Shown here: piece by piece, positions 44,225 to 55,702 of the stretch
How the letters are laid out: each line of letters starts with the position of its first letter
Numbering within the stretch: position 1 is the stretch's first letter
The notes under the pieces: generated by a model
What the model saw: the letters and a program-made list of their open reading frames with translations, nothing else
What the model was told of the DNA's origin: nothing
The model's database searches: none
Program-made: the position numbers and the translations under genes
DNA from: Hanleya hanleyi
Taxonomy: Eukaryota; Mollusca; Polyplacophora; Lepidopleurida; Hanleyidae
Length of the DNA stretch: 64,000 bases
NCBI GenBank assembly: GCA_036873755.1
Contig: JAVTVY010047868.1
Location: 62,001 to 126,000 of the forward strand
Direction: 5' to 3'

Positions 44225-45478
44225 TTAATCCCGATAACGCGCGGGGCGTCTAATCACTCGACCTCGGGTCGTCCGCCGCGGTTCTGTCTCGGCCTCGGCC
44301 GGGGGTAAAGCTTCCATCTCGAGATCCAATGGTGATGCAGACTGCAAATCAACCTCGAAATCGGCAAATCTCCGTGGTCGCCGTATCTCACGCCCGCCCC
44401 GGGTCAATCGAGGTCGCCGGTCAACAGTCGGCGTTCTGACGACAGTAGATGGTTCCATGGGGTAAGGAAAGATAGCCCCGTGTCCGACGCTATCATCTGA
44501 TTCTACATCGCCATCGTCGCCAGACGTTTCTTCTGACTCACTGGTGGACATCTCACGAGCATAGAAAGGCTTCAGCTTGTCATGGTGAACAACCCGGAGA
44601 CCTCCGTCCGCATCTGCAATGCGGTAGGTCACGTCCGTGAGAGCTTCCTTTATCACGTATGGTCCTGCCCAGCGGTCTCGTAGTTTCCGATTCTCTCCAC
44701 GTCTTGGAGCAGAAATGTACAGGTAAACCTGATCTCTAGGTTTATACTTTTGCGGAAAGGCCTTGCTATCATATATCCTCTTCTGGCGCCGCAGGCTCTT
44801 CCCAGTCACTTCCCGGGCGTTACGATGAATCTCGTCCATCTCGTCCCGTAGTTCTTCTACCCACTCTGTAGGTTCCACTTGCTGACGCGGAGGAGCTCCC
44901 AGTACCAAGTGAGACGGCAGAGAGACTTCTCTCCCGAAAACCATCATATTCGGCGAGAATCCTGTCGTCTCATGGCCTGTAGCACGATAGGACATCACTA
45001 CAAGCGGTATATGCAAGTCCCAGTCGCTTGGATGACGGTCGACACTGGCATGTAGCATTTGGGCTAATGTTCTGTTGAACCGCTCAATCATGCCATTTGA
45101 TTGAGGGTGGTATGGCGTCGTCCTTGTCTTCCTCATCCCCAAAATTCGGCACATCCCTTTGAAAACTCGGCTCTCAAACTGGCGGCCTTGGTCCGAATGG
45201 ATCGCCACTGGAACACCGAACTTGGTCACATAGTGTTCCACCACAGCCTGTGCAACAGTAGGTGCTTCTTGGTTGGGCATGGCAACGGCTTCGACCCAAC
45301 GGGTAAAATAGTCTCCGATGACCGCAATATACTGGTTTCCACTGCCCGTCTCTGGCATTAGCCCAAGGATGTCAACTGCGATCCTCTCTCCCGGACAACC
45401 AGTCATCTGTCCACTGTGTGGTCCTCGCGGTTTGCGTCCAGCCTGCTTTCTTCTGTTACATACATCGCAGCTTCGGCA
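44225..45478 (-). pseudogene. Gypsy integrase
   Basis: On the minus strand the zinc-binding head is H-H at the end of the upstream ORF (ECHDGPTGGHFGVKKTLAKV), then CRSCDVCNRRK directly after an in-frame TAG at 45479-45481. The core has ERIAVDILGLMPETG (first Asp), VAIHSDQGRQFESRVF (second Asp) and HPQSNGMIERFNRTLAQML (Glu). It is followed by RDRWAGPYVIKEALTDVTYR and VVHHDKLKPFYAR, the GPY/F-type C-terminal module. All three catalytic residues are present. The tail is rich in acidic and RRP motifs. Only the single stop separates it from the RT/RNase H frame. Confidence 0.9.
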
Positions 45479-46957
45479 CTATTGGCGTATGTCCGCCTGC
45501 AGGCCAGGCCAGGTATAGGCCTGCCTCACCTTCGCTAAAGTCTTCTTTACTCCGAAATGTCCACCGGTGGGACCGTCGTGGCACTCTCTTAACACTTTAC
45601 GGCGCAAGAAACGAGGTACAACCAGCAGTCGTCGCTTGACATTTCCACGGTCATCCACCCAACGTCTAACCAGCAGCGAATCGCAAATCTCCAACATATT
45701 GAAGGCACCCCACAGGCTCTTCGTGACGAGTCCGTACGGACTGACGTCTTCTCGGTTTGGTCGGCTACCTTGCCGCACCCAGTCGAGAACAGGTTGTAGG
45801 TCGGGATCTTCGGCCTGGGCTCGGCCGAACCCTTCGGTTGGCGACACCATCTCAATCACACGGGCGGCATCCTGAACGTCATCGCTGCTTGATCGACCAC
45901 ACTGTTTGCATGGGATACGACTCAGTGCGTCGGCGTTACCATGTTTCCGACCCGGACGATGCTCGATGTTGAAATCATAGACGCCAAGGGCCTGAATCCA
46001 ACGGGCCAGCTGTCCCTCCGGTTCCTTGAACCGCATGAGCCATCTCAGCGAGCCGTGATCGGTGCGAAGCAGGAACTTCCGCCCAAACAGGTAGTGTCGA
46101 AAGCATTTGACGAAATGCACAACAGCCAGCAGTTCTCTTCTCGTCACACAGTAGGCTCGTTCGGCCTTCGACAACACGCGGCTGGCGTATGCCACGACCT
46201 TCTCTTCTCCATCTATCACCTGTGACAAAACGACCCCGATGCCATAGTTACTCGCGTCCGTGTCCAAAATGAAAGGGAGCTTAAAGTCTGGCATAGCAAG
46301 CACAGGAGCGGTTGTCAGCTTGTCTTTCAGGGTATCGAAGGCTTGCTGCGCTGTGTTGTCCCATATGAAGACTGTCTTCTTTTCAGTTAACGTATGCAGC
46401 GGCGCTGCAATGGTGGCAAAGTCCCGGATGAAACGTCGATAGTAGCTGCAGAGACCCAGAAAGCTCCGAACCTCGGTCTGCGAAACGGATGGAGGCCAGT
46501 CTCGCACAGCACGGATCTTCTGTGGGTCAGTTCCAATCCCATTCTGTGATACTACGTGGCCAAGATACAGGACTTGTCGTGCCCCTATGACGCACTTGGA
46601 CGGCTTGAGCTTAAGACCATGTTGTTTTAACCTCTCGAAGACCCCATCAAGACGCTGAATCATCTCGTCAAACGTCCGTCCATAAACGATGATATCGTCA
46701 AGGTAGACGAGACACGTATCATAATGGAGTCCTGCTAGGATGGCTTCCATTAGCCGCTCAAAGGTCCCGGGCGCATTGTAGAGCCGGAACGGCATAACTC
46801 GGAACTGGTACAGACCTTTCCTGGTTGCAAAGGCTGTCTTGCATCTATCTTCGGGGGACACTTCAACTTGCCAGTACCCTGACATTAAGTCAAGGGTACT
46901 CCACCAACTTGCGGAAAGAATCCAGAGAGTCGTCGATCCTCGGCAACGGGTAAGCAT
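45479..46957 (-). pseudogene. Gypsy reverse transcriptase (second part) and RNase H
   Basis: The frame has [20 protein letters not shown] (motif A Asp), CLVYLDDIIVYGRTFDEMI (YLDD), SFLGLCSYYRRFIRDFATIA, then RNase H with FILDTDASNYGIGVVLSQ, RELLAVVHFVKCFRHYLFG and FNIEHRPGRKHGNADALSR. It ends at a TAG (45479-45481) inside the integrase zinc finger. The catalytic residues are intact. The frame's first residues overlap the upstream ORF out of phase. Confidence 0.92.
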
Positions 46958-47711
46958 CCTTCTCTGTGATCTTGTTCAAAGCACGGTAATCAACGCAGAA
47001 GCGCATTTCCCCGTCCTTCTTTTTCACCAGAACTACCGGCGCTGACCACGGTCCACTGGATGGCTCGACCACTCCACGCTGTAACATGTCTTCAACTTGC
47101 TCATCGATCATTTCACGTGCGTGAATCGGCGGTCGCCTCGGCGGAATGCGGATGGGTGGTGCACTTCCAGTCTTTATGTGATGTTGTACCTTCGTCGTTC
47201 GACCTAGATCAGTATCGTCCTTAGCGAACAGGTCAGTATATCGGGTGACCAAATCTTCTACAGCCAGGGCTTGGCCTGTCTCTAGGCCTTCACTGGATCG
47301 TCGTACCAGATCTGTAAGGTGGTCTGGACATGCGCTGGTCGGCACGCCGGGCCTCTGTCTACTAGGTTTCGCACGGCTCGGCGTCGACGCTTCGGCCGCA
47401 CACGAAACATGATCGTCCACTACTTCTACTGCACCCATACGGCCACAGAGTGTCCCGGCCTGGACTACAGTCGGATCTGAGGACAAGTTGAGAAACCTCA
47501 GGGTGACTTCGCAGTCACGGTCAACCTCGGTGAGGACCCTGGCCACCATGGCTCCTGTCGGGTAAACTGCGGTTCGTTTTCGATCATCCCTACCTCGCCT
47601 GGTAGGCTCCCACGAACTTTTCCTGTCACAACGGCTTCGGCTCCAGCAGGAATAGTCACAGTCTCGGTCGCGGCTACACGGTAACAGCCTGCGCTTCCCA
47701 CGACCTCGCAT
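46890..47711 (-). pseudogene. Gypsy reverse transcriptase, N-terminal part
   Basis: It contains [40 protein letters not shown] and [20 protein letters not shown], the fingers of a Gypsy RT, then [15 protein letters not shown]. The continuation to motif A lies in another frame, so a frameshift falls near 46905-46920. Upstream (near 47550) the frame also shifts relative to the protease. Confidence 0.9.
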
Positions 47712-47938
47712 TGGATGTAGCGGCCACCATACTTGACCCTGTGGCGCTCCGTGTCGATCTTGGTACAGTGGGTGCTGAGGAAATCGTACCCTAGAAGCGC
47801 GTCCACTGTCAGATCTCCGACTATCATCTTCTGTGTTCGTGTGGTACCGTCTATAGTGATTTTAAAATCAGCTTCACCTTTCAGGGGCATCAGCGTACCG
47901 TCAGCCATACGAATACTAGCGTAAGATGGGCTACTCAA
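47498..47938 (-). pseudogene. Gypsy protease, main part
   Basis: It reads SYASIRMADGTLMPLKGEAD, then [16 protein letters not shown], the flap and the 'ALLGxDFL' end of a retroviral-type aspartic protease. The active-site DTGASISLL lies at the end of the gag frame (47931-47965), out of phase, so the protease domain itself is cut by a frameshift. Confidence 0.85.
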
Positions 47939-49313
47939 GGCTGGTCAGGAGGGAAATCGACGCCCCAGTGTCAACACAACACCACATCCTCACGGGCCCG
48001 ATCTTGGCAGGCAAATAGAGTCCAGCTTCCCCGTAAGTATTAACTTTGGGAGGATTCTTGGGCGATCTCGGCGGTTTAGAGTCATCTGTTCTGGACACAT
48101 CTGGACAGTCCGCCCGGTAAAGACCCTCTCTGCCGCACGACCAGCAAGCATTGCTTCGTCCCCGATTCCCATACGTCCGTCGTTGACCTCTGGCGTATCT
48201 TTGTGGTCGTCGCCGTGGTTGAGGCTGAGACTTTCGCATTATTTCTTCCATCAATTCTTTGATCTGTTTTCTCAGGCGAGCTTCTGATTCTTCGTCATCC
48301 TCGGAGGTTGCAGCTAATCCCTCATCTTTACTAGGAACCGTTGACTTCGCGGTTGCCCAAGTCTTACGGCGTTGCGAGGACTTGAATGCTTCTACTTCTA
48401 CAGCAGAGTGTACAGCTGCATCCAAGGTCTTCGGCCGCGTCTGCCACACAAGGAATCTTAGCTCGTCCCTAATAGCCTCCAAAAACTGATCCTTTGCCAA
48501 GGTATCCTGTACGTCCTCTCCGGCATCGGGATAAGCCTGTTGTGCGAGCCGAAATAAAGCCTGGGCTAGACCCGGAAGATCTTCTGACTTCTCTCGGTAT
48601 CTGCCTTTCAACTGCGTTTTATACAAATCCAGTTGATTCGGCGGGGCAAACCTCTTCTCCAAGGCATCCCTCAATCGTCCATAGTCAGCACTCCCTGGTT
48701 CTGATTTCAAGCTGGCTAAAAGTTGCTGGGCGGATCCTCGAAGGGCGACGGCCAGATATTGACCCCGTTGTGAGTATATCCATCCGTTGATAGCAGCACA
48801 GTGGTCGAAATGGGAGAGATAATCCCGTAATGGCGTTGTCCCATCATAGGTAGCTGCCTTTGCCGCAGTCAACATCGGTCGCCTCACCTCAACCGCAGGG
48901 GTCGATGTCTGTAATGGCTGCCTCCAGCTCATGGGCTCATCTCGTCCTCTCTTCGGCGACGATGGCGTCTGATCGCAACCCTGCTGCGACCCGGATTCGG
49001 CGGTTCGGCGGTGATCACCAACCGTTTCGGTAGTTCCACAACTCGCATTCAGCTCTTCGGCGTCGTTTTCAGTGTCCGGTCGTCGGATCGCCTCTCTTTC
49101 CCGTATCTGACTGTCGGTGATTCTGGACATCTGGCTCGCCATCATCGATACACTCGACTCGAACGCTCTGGCCATAGACCCGATGGTTTGTCGTAGCTCG
49201 GCAATCTCTTCCATTATCTCTACGATCGAATCGTCGCCACGTTGATCGTATCGGCCCCAGGGACCGTGGTTATCAGAACCAGAGTCTTTAGGGGCTCGAT
49301 AACTTCCATTCAC
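47931..49313 (-). CDS. Gypsy gag with protease active site
   Basis: 460 aa. It has an acidic N-terminus, a central capsid-like region (TAAKAATYDGTTPLRDYLSH; AVALRGSAQQLLASLKSE; FAPPNQLDLYKTQLKGRYRE) and a basic RRPQRYARGQRR stretch. The knuckle CWSCGREGLYRADCP has Leu where the CCHC His is expected. It ends with VDTGASISLLTS, the protease catalytic triplet. Gag coats the RNA and forms the particle. The altered knuckle and the downstream frameshifts suggest a non-functional copy. Confidence 0.88.
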   Translation of the reverse strand: MNGSYRAPKDSGSDNHGPWGRYDQRGDDSIVEIMEEIAELRQTIGSMARAFESSVSMMASQMSRITDSQIREREAIRRPDTENDAEELNASCGTTETVGDHRRTAESGSQQGCDQTPSSPKRGRDEPMSWRQPLQTSTPAVEVRRPMLTAAKAATYDGTTPLRDYLSHFDHCAAINGWIYSQRGQYLAVALRGSAQQLLASLKSEPGSADYGRLRDALEKRFAPPNQLDLYKTQLKGRYREKSEDLPGLAQALFRLAQQAYPDAGEDVQDTLAKDQFLEAIRDELRFLVWQTRPKTLDAAVHSAVEVEAFKSSQRRKTWATAKSTVPSKDEGLAATSEDDEESEARLRKQIKELMEEIMRKSQPQPRRRPQRYARGQRRTYGNRGRSNACWSCGREGLYRADCPDVSRTDDSKPPRSPKNPPKVNTYGEAGLYLPAKIGPVRMWCCVDTGASISLLTSLE

Positions 49314-49438
49314 GTCGGATAACGTCTGCTACGAAGGTATCGGCGACGGGTCAGCTGGGGGAACCGATAGCACTGTGTCCAGCTCTACTGTGGACAGGTC
49401 CAGCAAATCCACTCTCTTCGGTGCCTCAAACGCTGATC

Positions 49439-50597
49439 GTCTAAGCGTTATTAATCGTCTCTGGAATCCTCTCCGTATCACTGCCTCTCCTAGCAGTAGC
49501 CCTTCGGCGGCATCGGCCCGTACGGCACACCACAGCGTCTTCGGCGGCAGCCCCTTTCGGCTCGGCAGACCTCACGTCTTCGGCGGCCCGAATTCGGCGG
49601 CGACCCCTTTCGGCTCGGCAGACTTCACGTCTTCGGCGGCCCGTCTTCGGCGGCCCGTCTTCGGCGACCCGTCTTCGGCTCGGCAGACCTCACGTCTTCG
49701 GCGGCCCGAATTCGGCGGCGCTCCCTTTCGGCTCGGCAGACTTCACGTCTTCGGCGGCCCGTCTTCGGCGACCCGTCTTCGGCTCGGCAGACCTCACGTC
49801 TTCGGCGGCCCGATTTCGGCTTGTGTTATCAGTTACTCCTAGCCGAGGCCTGTGAGTAACTAGTGTAGGTGAGTGTGATTAGATCTATTCCGTCCCGAAG
49901 GCCGACGATCTTGTATGTGAGCAAGTATATGTAATCATGTAAAATGGTATCCGTGTGATGGGCTGCAGTGTGGGATATTTGGTGCTCTGTATTTCCCGTT
50001 GATGGACATCTCGTCTTCAGATACTGTGCGTGTTAGTATCTTATCCCCGTCTGGCGGTTCGTCTCGTCATCAGATACTGTGCGTGTTAGTATCTATTATC
50101 CCCAAGCTATGGCTTAGCTCTCGGCTTTCCAACCCTTCGGCGGATGGTTCGGCGCTGTTTCGGCAGTCAATTCGGCACTTTCGGCACTTTCGGCACATTC
50201 GGCGCATTTGCGGCGATCCTGTCTCTGTGCTCTCCCGCACGATGTTTACCCGCCGATTGTCTGAGACAGAATGCCGAACGTCCATTCTCTGCGTCTTATA
50301 TAGGCTCTGGCTCCCAGAATCCATTGCGCGCCCAAACATGGCAGCCCCCATAAAGCGAAAGTATAGACTCAGGCGGTGTTGGATTTCGTGTCAGATCAAC
50401 AGAGTTCGACTTCTCTCGCCCGGTTTCGATGCAAGATGCGTGTCAGGGATATTTACACGTCCCTCGCTGAAAGTTTCAGCGCACAGTTAATACAGGTAAG
50501 TCGAATATCCACCATTGTCGGTCCATTCACAATGCTATTTAGAATGTCAGCGTAGAACGAAAATGACATTCTCCAGGTCACGGGCATTTTCGTCACA
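49439..50597 (-). repeat. right direct repeat (5' LTR) of the Gypsy element
   Basis: Shares the left LTR sequence from TCTAAGCGTTATTAATCGTC to TTTTCGTCAC. It lacks the 190-bp block containing the TATA-like word; the break is directly after GATTTCGG in the TTCGGC array. Beyond 50597 it diverges from the left copy and LINE coding sequence starts at once. Confidence 0.8.
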
Positions 50598-50849
50598 AGA
50601 ACAAACCTGAGTCTTGGAAAAAAATGTTTCTAAGAACCAATACACATACTCCTATAACAAAAGTTTGGAACATGATTCGAAGAATTAATGGTAAAAGCTC
50701 CAAGTTCAGTGTTCATCATCTCAATGATGTAGATCAGGTGATAAAGAGCAAAGTAGAAATTACGAACAAGCTAGGCGAAATAATTGCCAAAAACCATACT
50801 GATTTCGGTAATTATTGTCCAAATTTCACTGATTAGCTAGAGCTGTGTT

Positions 50850-51700
50850 TGTAAAACAATGGAACGCATGATAAATGATCACCTTGTTTGGTACCTAGTT
50901 TCCGTAAAAATAGAATTACCATTGGCCATTCAGTTAGATTAGATTCGTATGTCAAGAATGCTTTCGCAATGAATGAACAATTGGTTTCTAATTCTTTACC
51001 TTTTTTTATGGAGAAAAAGCATATGATACCACTTGGAAATGCGAGATTTCAAAAGGCCTTCATATTATGGGATTAAAAAGCCGTTTAGCCATTTTTATAT
51101 ATAACTTGTATGACAGATAATTTCAGTTCGGTAGGGTAAACCATGTCTGATCATTTCGATCAAGATCAAGGTGTCGCACAAGGTAGTACTTTGTCTACTC
51201 TCTATTAATATCAAGATCAACAGCTCAGCTGCAGTTTTGAATGAATCTATTGATGATTCACTATATGTAGATGATTTCAACATATCGTGTAGTGGAAAAA
51301 TATACATAACGTTGAGAGAACATCACAAATTTGTCTACATAGAATTCAGAAATTGTTTAGAAAATGGTTTCAAGTTCTCTAGAGCAAAGGCAAATTGTAT
51401 ACACTTTTGTAGAAAGTATTTCCAGCACAAAGATCCAGTACTTACATTAGATGAAACTGAAATCAGTGTTGTAAAAGAAGTCAAATTCTTAGGAATATTG
51501 TTTGATCACCGATCAACGTTCTTATCGCATATAAATTGTTTGAAAGCTAAGTGCACGAAAGCTCTGGATCTGTTGAAGTTTGTTGCCAGCTATAGGTGGG
51601 GATGAGATCAGCAGACGCTTCTCCATATATATCGATCACTTGTTCGTTCTAAACTTGATTATGGCTCTATTGTTTACAACGATACAAGCAAGTCAAACTA
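50850..51700 (+). pseudogene. LINE reverse transcriptase fragment
   Basis: Readable phrases are FRKNRITIGHSVRLDSYVKN, PFFMEKKHMIPL in place of the usual 'D.EKAYD', IDDSLYVDDFNISCSG (YVDD catalytic motif intact), FKFSRAKANCIHFCRK and EVKFLGILFDHRSTFLSHIN. Then come HIYRSLVRSKLDYGSIVYND and GLRLASKRSEH in another frame. The order matches palm, thumb and connection of LINE RTs. Several stops interrupt it. Confidence 0.85.
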
Positions 51701-51952
51701 GCTAGATCCTCTTCTCTATCAAGGACTAAGACTTGCATCGAAGCGTTCAGAACATCATCTAAAGAAAGCTTATATGTCGAAGCAGATGAATCTTTAGAAC
51801 CACCCCTGCAATATATCACAAAATTGCTATCTAATCTCTCAAATCCTGCATATAACTGTGTTTTCAACCCTCAGTACGTAGATTAGTATTTAAAGAAACC
51901 CTCTATTATTCCACCTCTTGAAAGTCGTATTAAACCACACATTGTAGCAGCT

Positions 51953-52757
51953 GTCACAGAGAAACAGCTCACCAATTACCAATATACGAGTTGTCAGAGC
52001 ATTTCCATCATCGCTCTCTAGATTTGTATCTAATACCGCTTATGCCGGTGCTAGGGGCCGTGTGGTCATATCATCCAAGTTGCCACATGAACAGGTACAA
52101 TAAAAGCGTACCTGAGATACAACATATACCACGAATCGTTAGATTCTTGGTATGTGCTTTAGAATACGTTAACCGGAAGACTACTGTGAAGTCATGTGGC
52201 TTTGTCAGTATGTCGGCACCTCTTCCCACTTCCCTTATATGTGTTGTATTTTTTACCTGTATATGGCGAGATTCTGCTGGTGGACGTTTCGTCCCCGAGG
52301 CCCGCCCCCTGCACAGACCTTTTGGTCTTTGATATATGTTGGCATTTGTGGGAAGTTGATGCTGGGTCGACATCGAGCCTCACAGACTAGTCTTTTGTGT
52401 TAAATACCGTCATTTTCGTCTGACGACGATACAGCTCACCAATCCCCAGTGTGCGAGTTGTCACAGAGAAACAGCTCACCAATTACCAAAATACGAGTTG
52501 TCAGAGCATTTCCATCATCGCTCTCTAGATTTGTATCTAATACCGATTATGCCGGTGCTAGAGGCCGTGTGGTCATATCATCCAAGTTGCCACATGAACA
52601 GGTACAATAAAAGCGTACCTGAGATACAACATATACCACGAATCGTTAGATTCTTGGTGTGTGCTTTAGAATACGTTAACCGGAAGACTACTGTGGAGTC
52701 ATGTGGCTTTGTGAGTATGTCGGCACCTCTTCCCACTTCCCTTATATGTGTTGTAAT
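51953..52757 (+). repeat. family A dimer inserted in the LINE
   Basis: A 5'-truncated unit (51953-52250) followed by a complete 507-bp unit (52251-52757), each ending in CCCTTATATGTGTTGTA(A/T)T. It has the same architecture as 7325-7980. LINE RT sequence precedes it and LINE RNase H follows. Confidence 0.9.
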
Positions 52758-52898
52758 TGAGCTTGGTCTAGCTTTACCTGACAAGCTCTAACCAGTTTCA
52801 CCATGGCAGTTAGCCAGGCCAGAAGTAGATATTTCAATGACGAAATATAAAAAGACAGACATGAGCCATCTCTTGTAAATACACAAGAATTTGGTCTA

Positions 52899-53345
52899 TT
52901 GAGAGAAAAATACAGATCGCATCAAGCTATATATACAGATGGTTCTAAAGATGGCGAGAGAGTAGCTTGTGCCACTATCATTAGTTTCGAAACTAAAACC
53001 TGTCGACATCCAAGTAAAAGTTCGATTTTCACTGCCAAAGCCAAAGCTCTAGTGTTTGCTTTAGAAGGTAGTAGGTCTATTATAGGAGAAAAACACGTCA
53101 TATTCTCAGATTCACTGCCAAGCGATTGAGAGTGGAACTTCATCACGCCGCACCATTTTGAACATTTTACAGTTATATGACCGTCGATTTCATCAACAGA
53201 TTGATGTTGTGTTTTGTTGGTTGCCTAGCCACGTTGGCATCAGTGGAAATACTCAAGCTGATGAAATGGCTAAGGCAGCCATAGATAACGAGGTTGATCC
53301 TGTTGGAATCCCGATAAAATTCCGAGTTTGGCCGGTAAAACTCAG
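52899..53345 (+). pseudogene. LINE RNase H domain
   Basis: HQAIYTDGSKDGERVACATI (first Asp), IFTAKAKALVFALEGSR (Glu position read as Lys/Ala), VIFSDSLPSD (second Asp), then after a break VVFCWLPSHVGISGNTQADE and MAKAAID (terminal His/Asp region). The expected middle glutamate appears lost (FTAKAKAL for FTAEAxAL). A frameshift lies near 53130. Confidence 0.85.
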
Positions 53346-53589
53346 ATGAGGAACGAGACTCCTTCTCCATTACAGAGTAGCGGAAGGGTGACTATTACAT
53401 GTAATATCTTAATTATTAAGTGACCAATGGCAAGCCCCTGTTCTTAGAACAAGTAAGTCACGTCGCACGGTGTTAATTTCACTATCGAATGATTGCACTC
53501 CATCATTCCGAGGGTTTCTGAACAATACAGCTGTTTACATGAAATCCTAGATCATGACTGAGATCAATTTCATGATGAATTCAATAGTT

Positions 53590-53800
53590 TCTGGATATCA
53601 CCCAACATAATCTCTGCATTTCATCTTGAAATTTCAATTTTCAAATATCATTTTTCAAATTTCGATGTTCAATTTTCAAATTCCAATGTTCAATTTCAAG
53701 TTAGGCTATATTTGAATTAAGTGGGAAGCTTCCTTTCAAATTTGATATTTTATACTTGAATTTAAAGTTAAAATTTCAAATTTCAAAAATTGAATTTGAA
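53590..53800. repeat. AT-rich TTCAAATTT simple sequence
   Basis: Degenerate runs of TTTCAATTTTCAAAT and TTGAAATTTC that can pair with each other. No gene. Confidence 0.8.
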
Positions 53801-53803
53801 ATG

Positions 53804-53980
53804 CAATTTAATTAAGGATTGACTGTGATTTTTTTTACGTTCATTGGGGTATGAACTTAAAACCCGCTGTGCAAACTGTATGATTCCGCGTAGCGGATCA
53901 TACAAAGTTTGCACAGCGGTTTTTAAGTTCATACCCCAATGAACGTAAAAAAAATCACAGTCAATCCTTATAATTAAATT
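53804..53980. repeat. long near-perfect hairpin (foldback/MITE-like)
   Basis: The left arm runs from AATTTAATTAAGGATTGACT to GCAAACTGTATGATTCCGC. The right arm is its reverse complement with about three small indels, and the loop is about 5-10 bases. Arms are about 80 bp. Target duplications cannot be told from the AT-rich flank. Confidence 0.85.
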
Positions 53981-55671
53981 AATCAAGCAAAAGTAATTCA
54001 ATAAGAGAAGAAATTGAACGTGAAACGAACGAATTCTTCGGTTTAATTCTTGTAATGGGAAAACCCCTGCGCGTATAAATACAGTCAACAAATTTCGTAA
54101 CTCCTAGCAACGTCTCAGTGCACGCGCACGTCAGTCGGTAGGCCTAGCGCGGTTCAAACAGTTTTCAGTTTGACAGTTTGTTGCACATTGTGTATGGAGG
54201 GAAACTTCTCTGTCAGGGATAATCATTAGGTCAGGAAAACTGAAACACACAAGAAATTCTGCGAAGGAAGAATGAGATATGAAACCATGCAGAAGAGGAA
54301 AAATTGTTCGAGTTGAGTTGGCCTTGCCGGGAATGTTCCATTCAGAGCCGATGATCAGACTGGGCGATGCATTTTCTTGCTGTTTTACCGCGCCCCGGGT
54401 AGGCATACGGAGGACGATTTCACTGATCAGTGTGTTGTTCTGAGCTGAGGAACACTCCCTGTCGCAGTTTATGACGGAACTTTCTCCCTGCCGGTGTCCG
54501 CTATCAATAATGTGACGAAACTCTGCATCCTTCATCGCCTGTACCCGTCACACGTGGACTGGAATCGATGGAGTGCATGTGCTGTGTGTGTTGTGTTGTG
54601 TTCGAGCGGACGCATAATTTTGTGTGATATCAGAGACAGAAAACGCGAAAATTGATATTCTTTCACAGACTTCGAAGTGTATCAGTTCTGGTGAACTGAT
54701 TGCAGCCTTTGTGAACAGAGATTGAACGATGATGTTGCCCTCGTAGGCCACCCAACAGGTTTTGTGGAATCAACATTCTGTAACACCCCTCCCCCCCCCC
54801 CCCCCCCCTGACTGGAGGGATTTTATCGGACATCTGCCGTACGGTACGGTACTTGTTACATACATCCGCTTATCGTGGCAGTCAAGACGGTATAATTTGT
54901 TAAATTTTGTGTTTGGTTTCATGAGAGAGGACGACACATTCCCGTTTCCATCGGTGCAAAACTCCCACTCCCCCCCGCACCACAACAGGAAAAATGCCGG
55001 CCGATGAAATTCCACTCCTCGGGAACGGTAACGAATGAAGGGATTACCAAACTCTGTATCTCAAGACAACCAGAGCTCAGGTAGGATGTGGGTTTCAGGA
55101 CTTCACCGGGTGTAATAATTTTTTTATAAGGATTTGTGGTAAAGGTGGGTAAGCGAAAACCTACAATGTAATGTCAAAATCTTGTTCAAGGTCACGGAGA
55201 TGTCGACTTATTGCTGATCTCATTTCCAGGACCGACAAACATTATATCGGCGCTTTTCTCTTCGAAATTCTTGTAATTTTACAAACAATTTTCTCAATAC
55301 AAATAATATTTAAATTCACTCTTTCCAGTTGGTTTTAGAGTTTTCTGTTTCCATATTTTGACCAATATTATTTATGCACTAAAATCTGAATCGATTTACA
55401 CTACGACCAGTGATCCAGTGCTATTTATAGCAACGAAAAAGTAGTGCAGTTGTGGGCGTGGCATATCGTATTTTTAGATTCATTGAAGTATGAACCGAAA
55501 AATTTAGCACTAATCAGCCAATCAAATCGCAGGATTTACGAACAATACGGGTAGAATTTAATTATTCTTTTATATACAAATTTCGTATGAGAAATATATC
55601 TGCCAGGTTGGCTGGTATTATTTTTACAATTGACTTGAAATGCTCATTTTGTTTTGAGAAAAAAATATGTG

Positions 55672-55702
<31 letters not shown>

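Larger units (their letters stand above)
42157..50597 (-). mobile_element. Ty3/Gypsy LTR retrotransposon, defective
   Basis: Gag, protease, reverse transcriptase, RNase H and integrase are in that order on the minus strand between direct repeats of more than 1.1 kb (42157-43981 with a nested insertion, and 49439-50597). The order protease-RT-RNase H-integrase places it in Ty3/Gypsy. There is at least one in-frame stop and three frameshifts. The direct repeats start in common at TCTAAGCGTTATTAATCGTC. I could not fix the exact TG...CA ends or the primer binding site. Confidence 0.88.
50598..53345 (+). mobile_element. non-LTR retrotransposon (LINE) with RNase H, 5'-truncated
   Basis: Coding pieces in order are: pre-RT linker at 50598-50833 (KPESWKKMF, TPITKVWNMIRRINGK), RT at 50850-51850, and RNase H at 52899-53340. 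The RT-plus-RNase H layout points to the I/Ingi/Nimb-type group. It is interrupted at 51953-52757 by a family A dimer and has many stops and frameshifts. No endonuclease is present, since the element begins at the Gypsy LTR boundary. Confidence 0.8.

Noticed and set aside
44225..49313. The Gypsy element as an endogenous retrovirus with an envelope gene.
   Set aside because: No envelope-like frame lies between the integrase end (44225) and the left LTR (43981), so it is an ordinary LTR retrotransposon.
54131..54535. 134-residue minus-strand frame as a gene.
   Set aside because: No recognisable domain, no matching splice sites, and it lies in sequence with no other coding sign.
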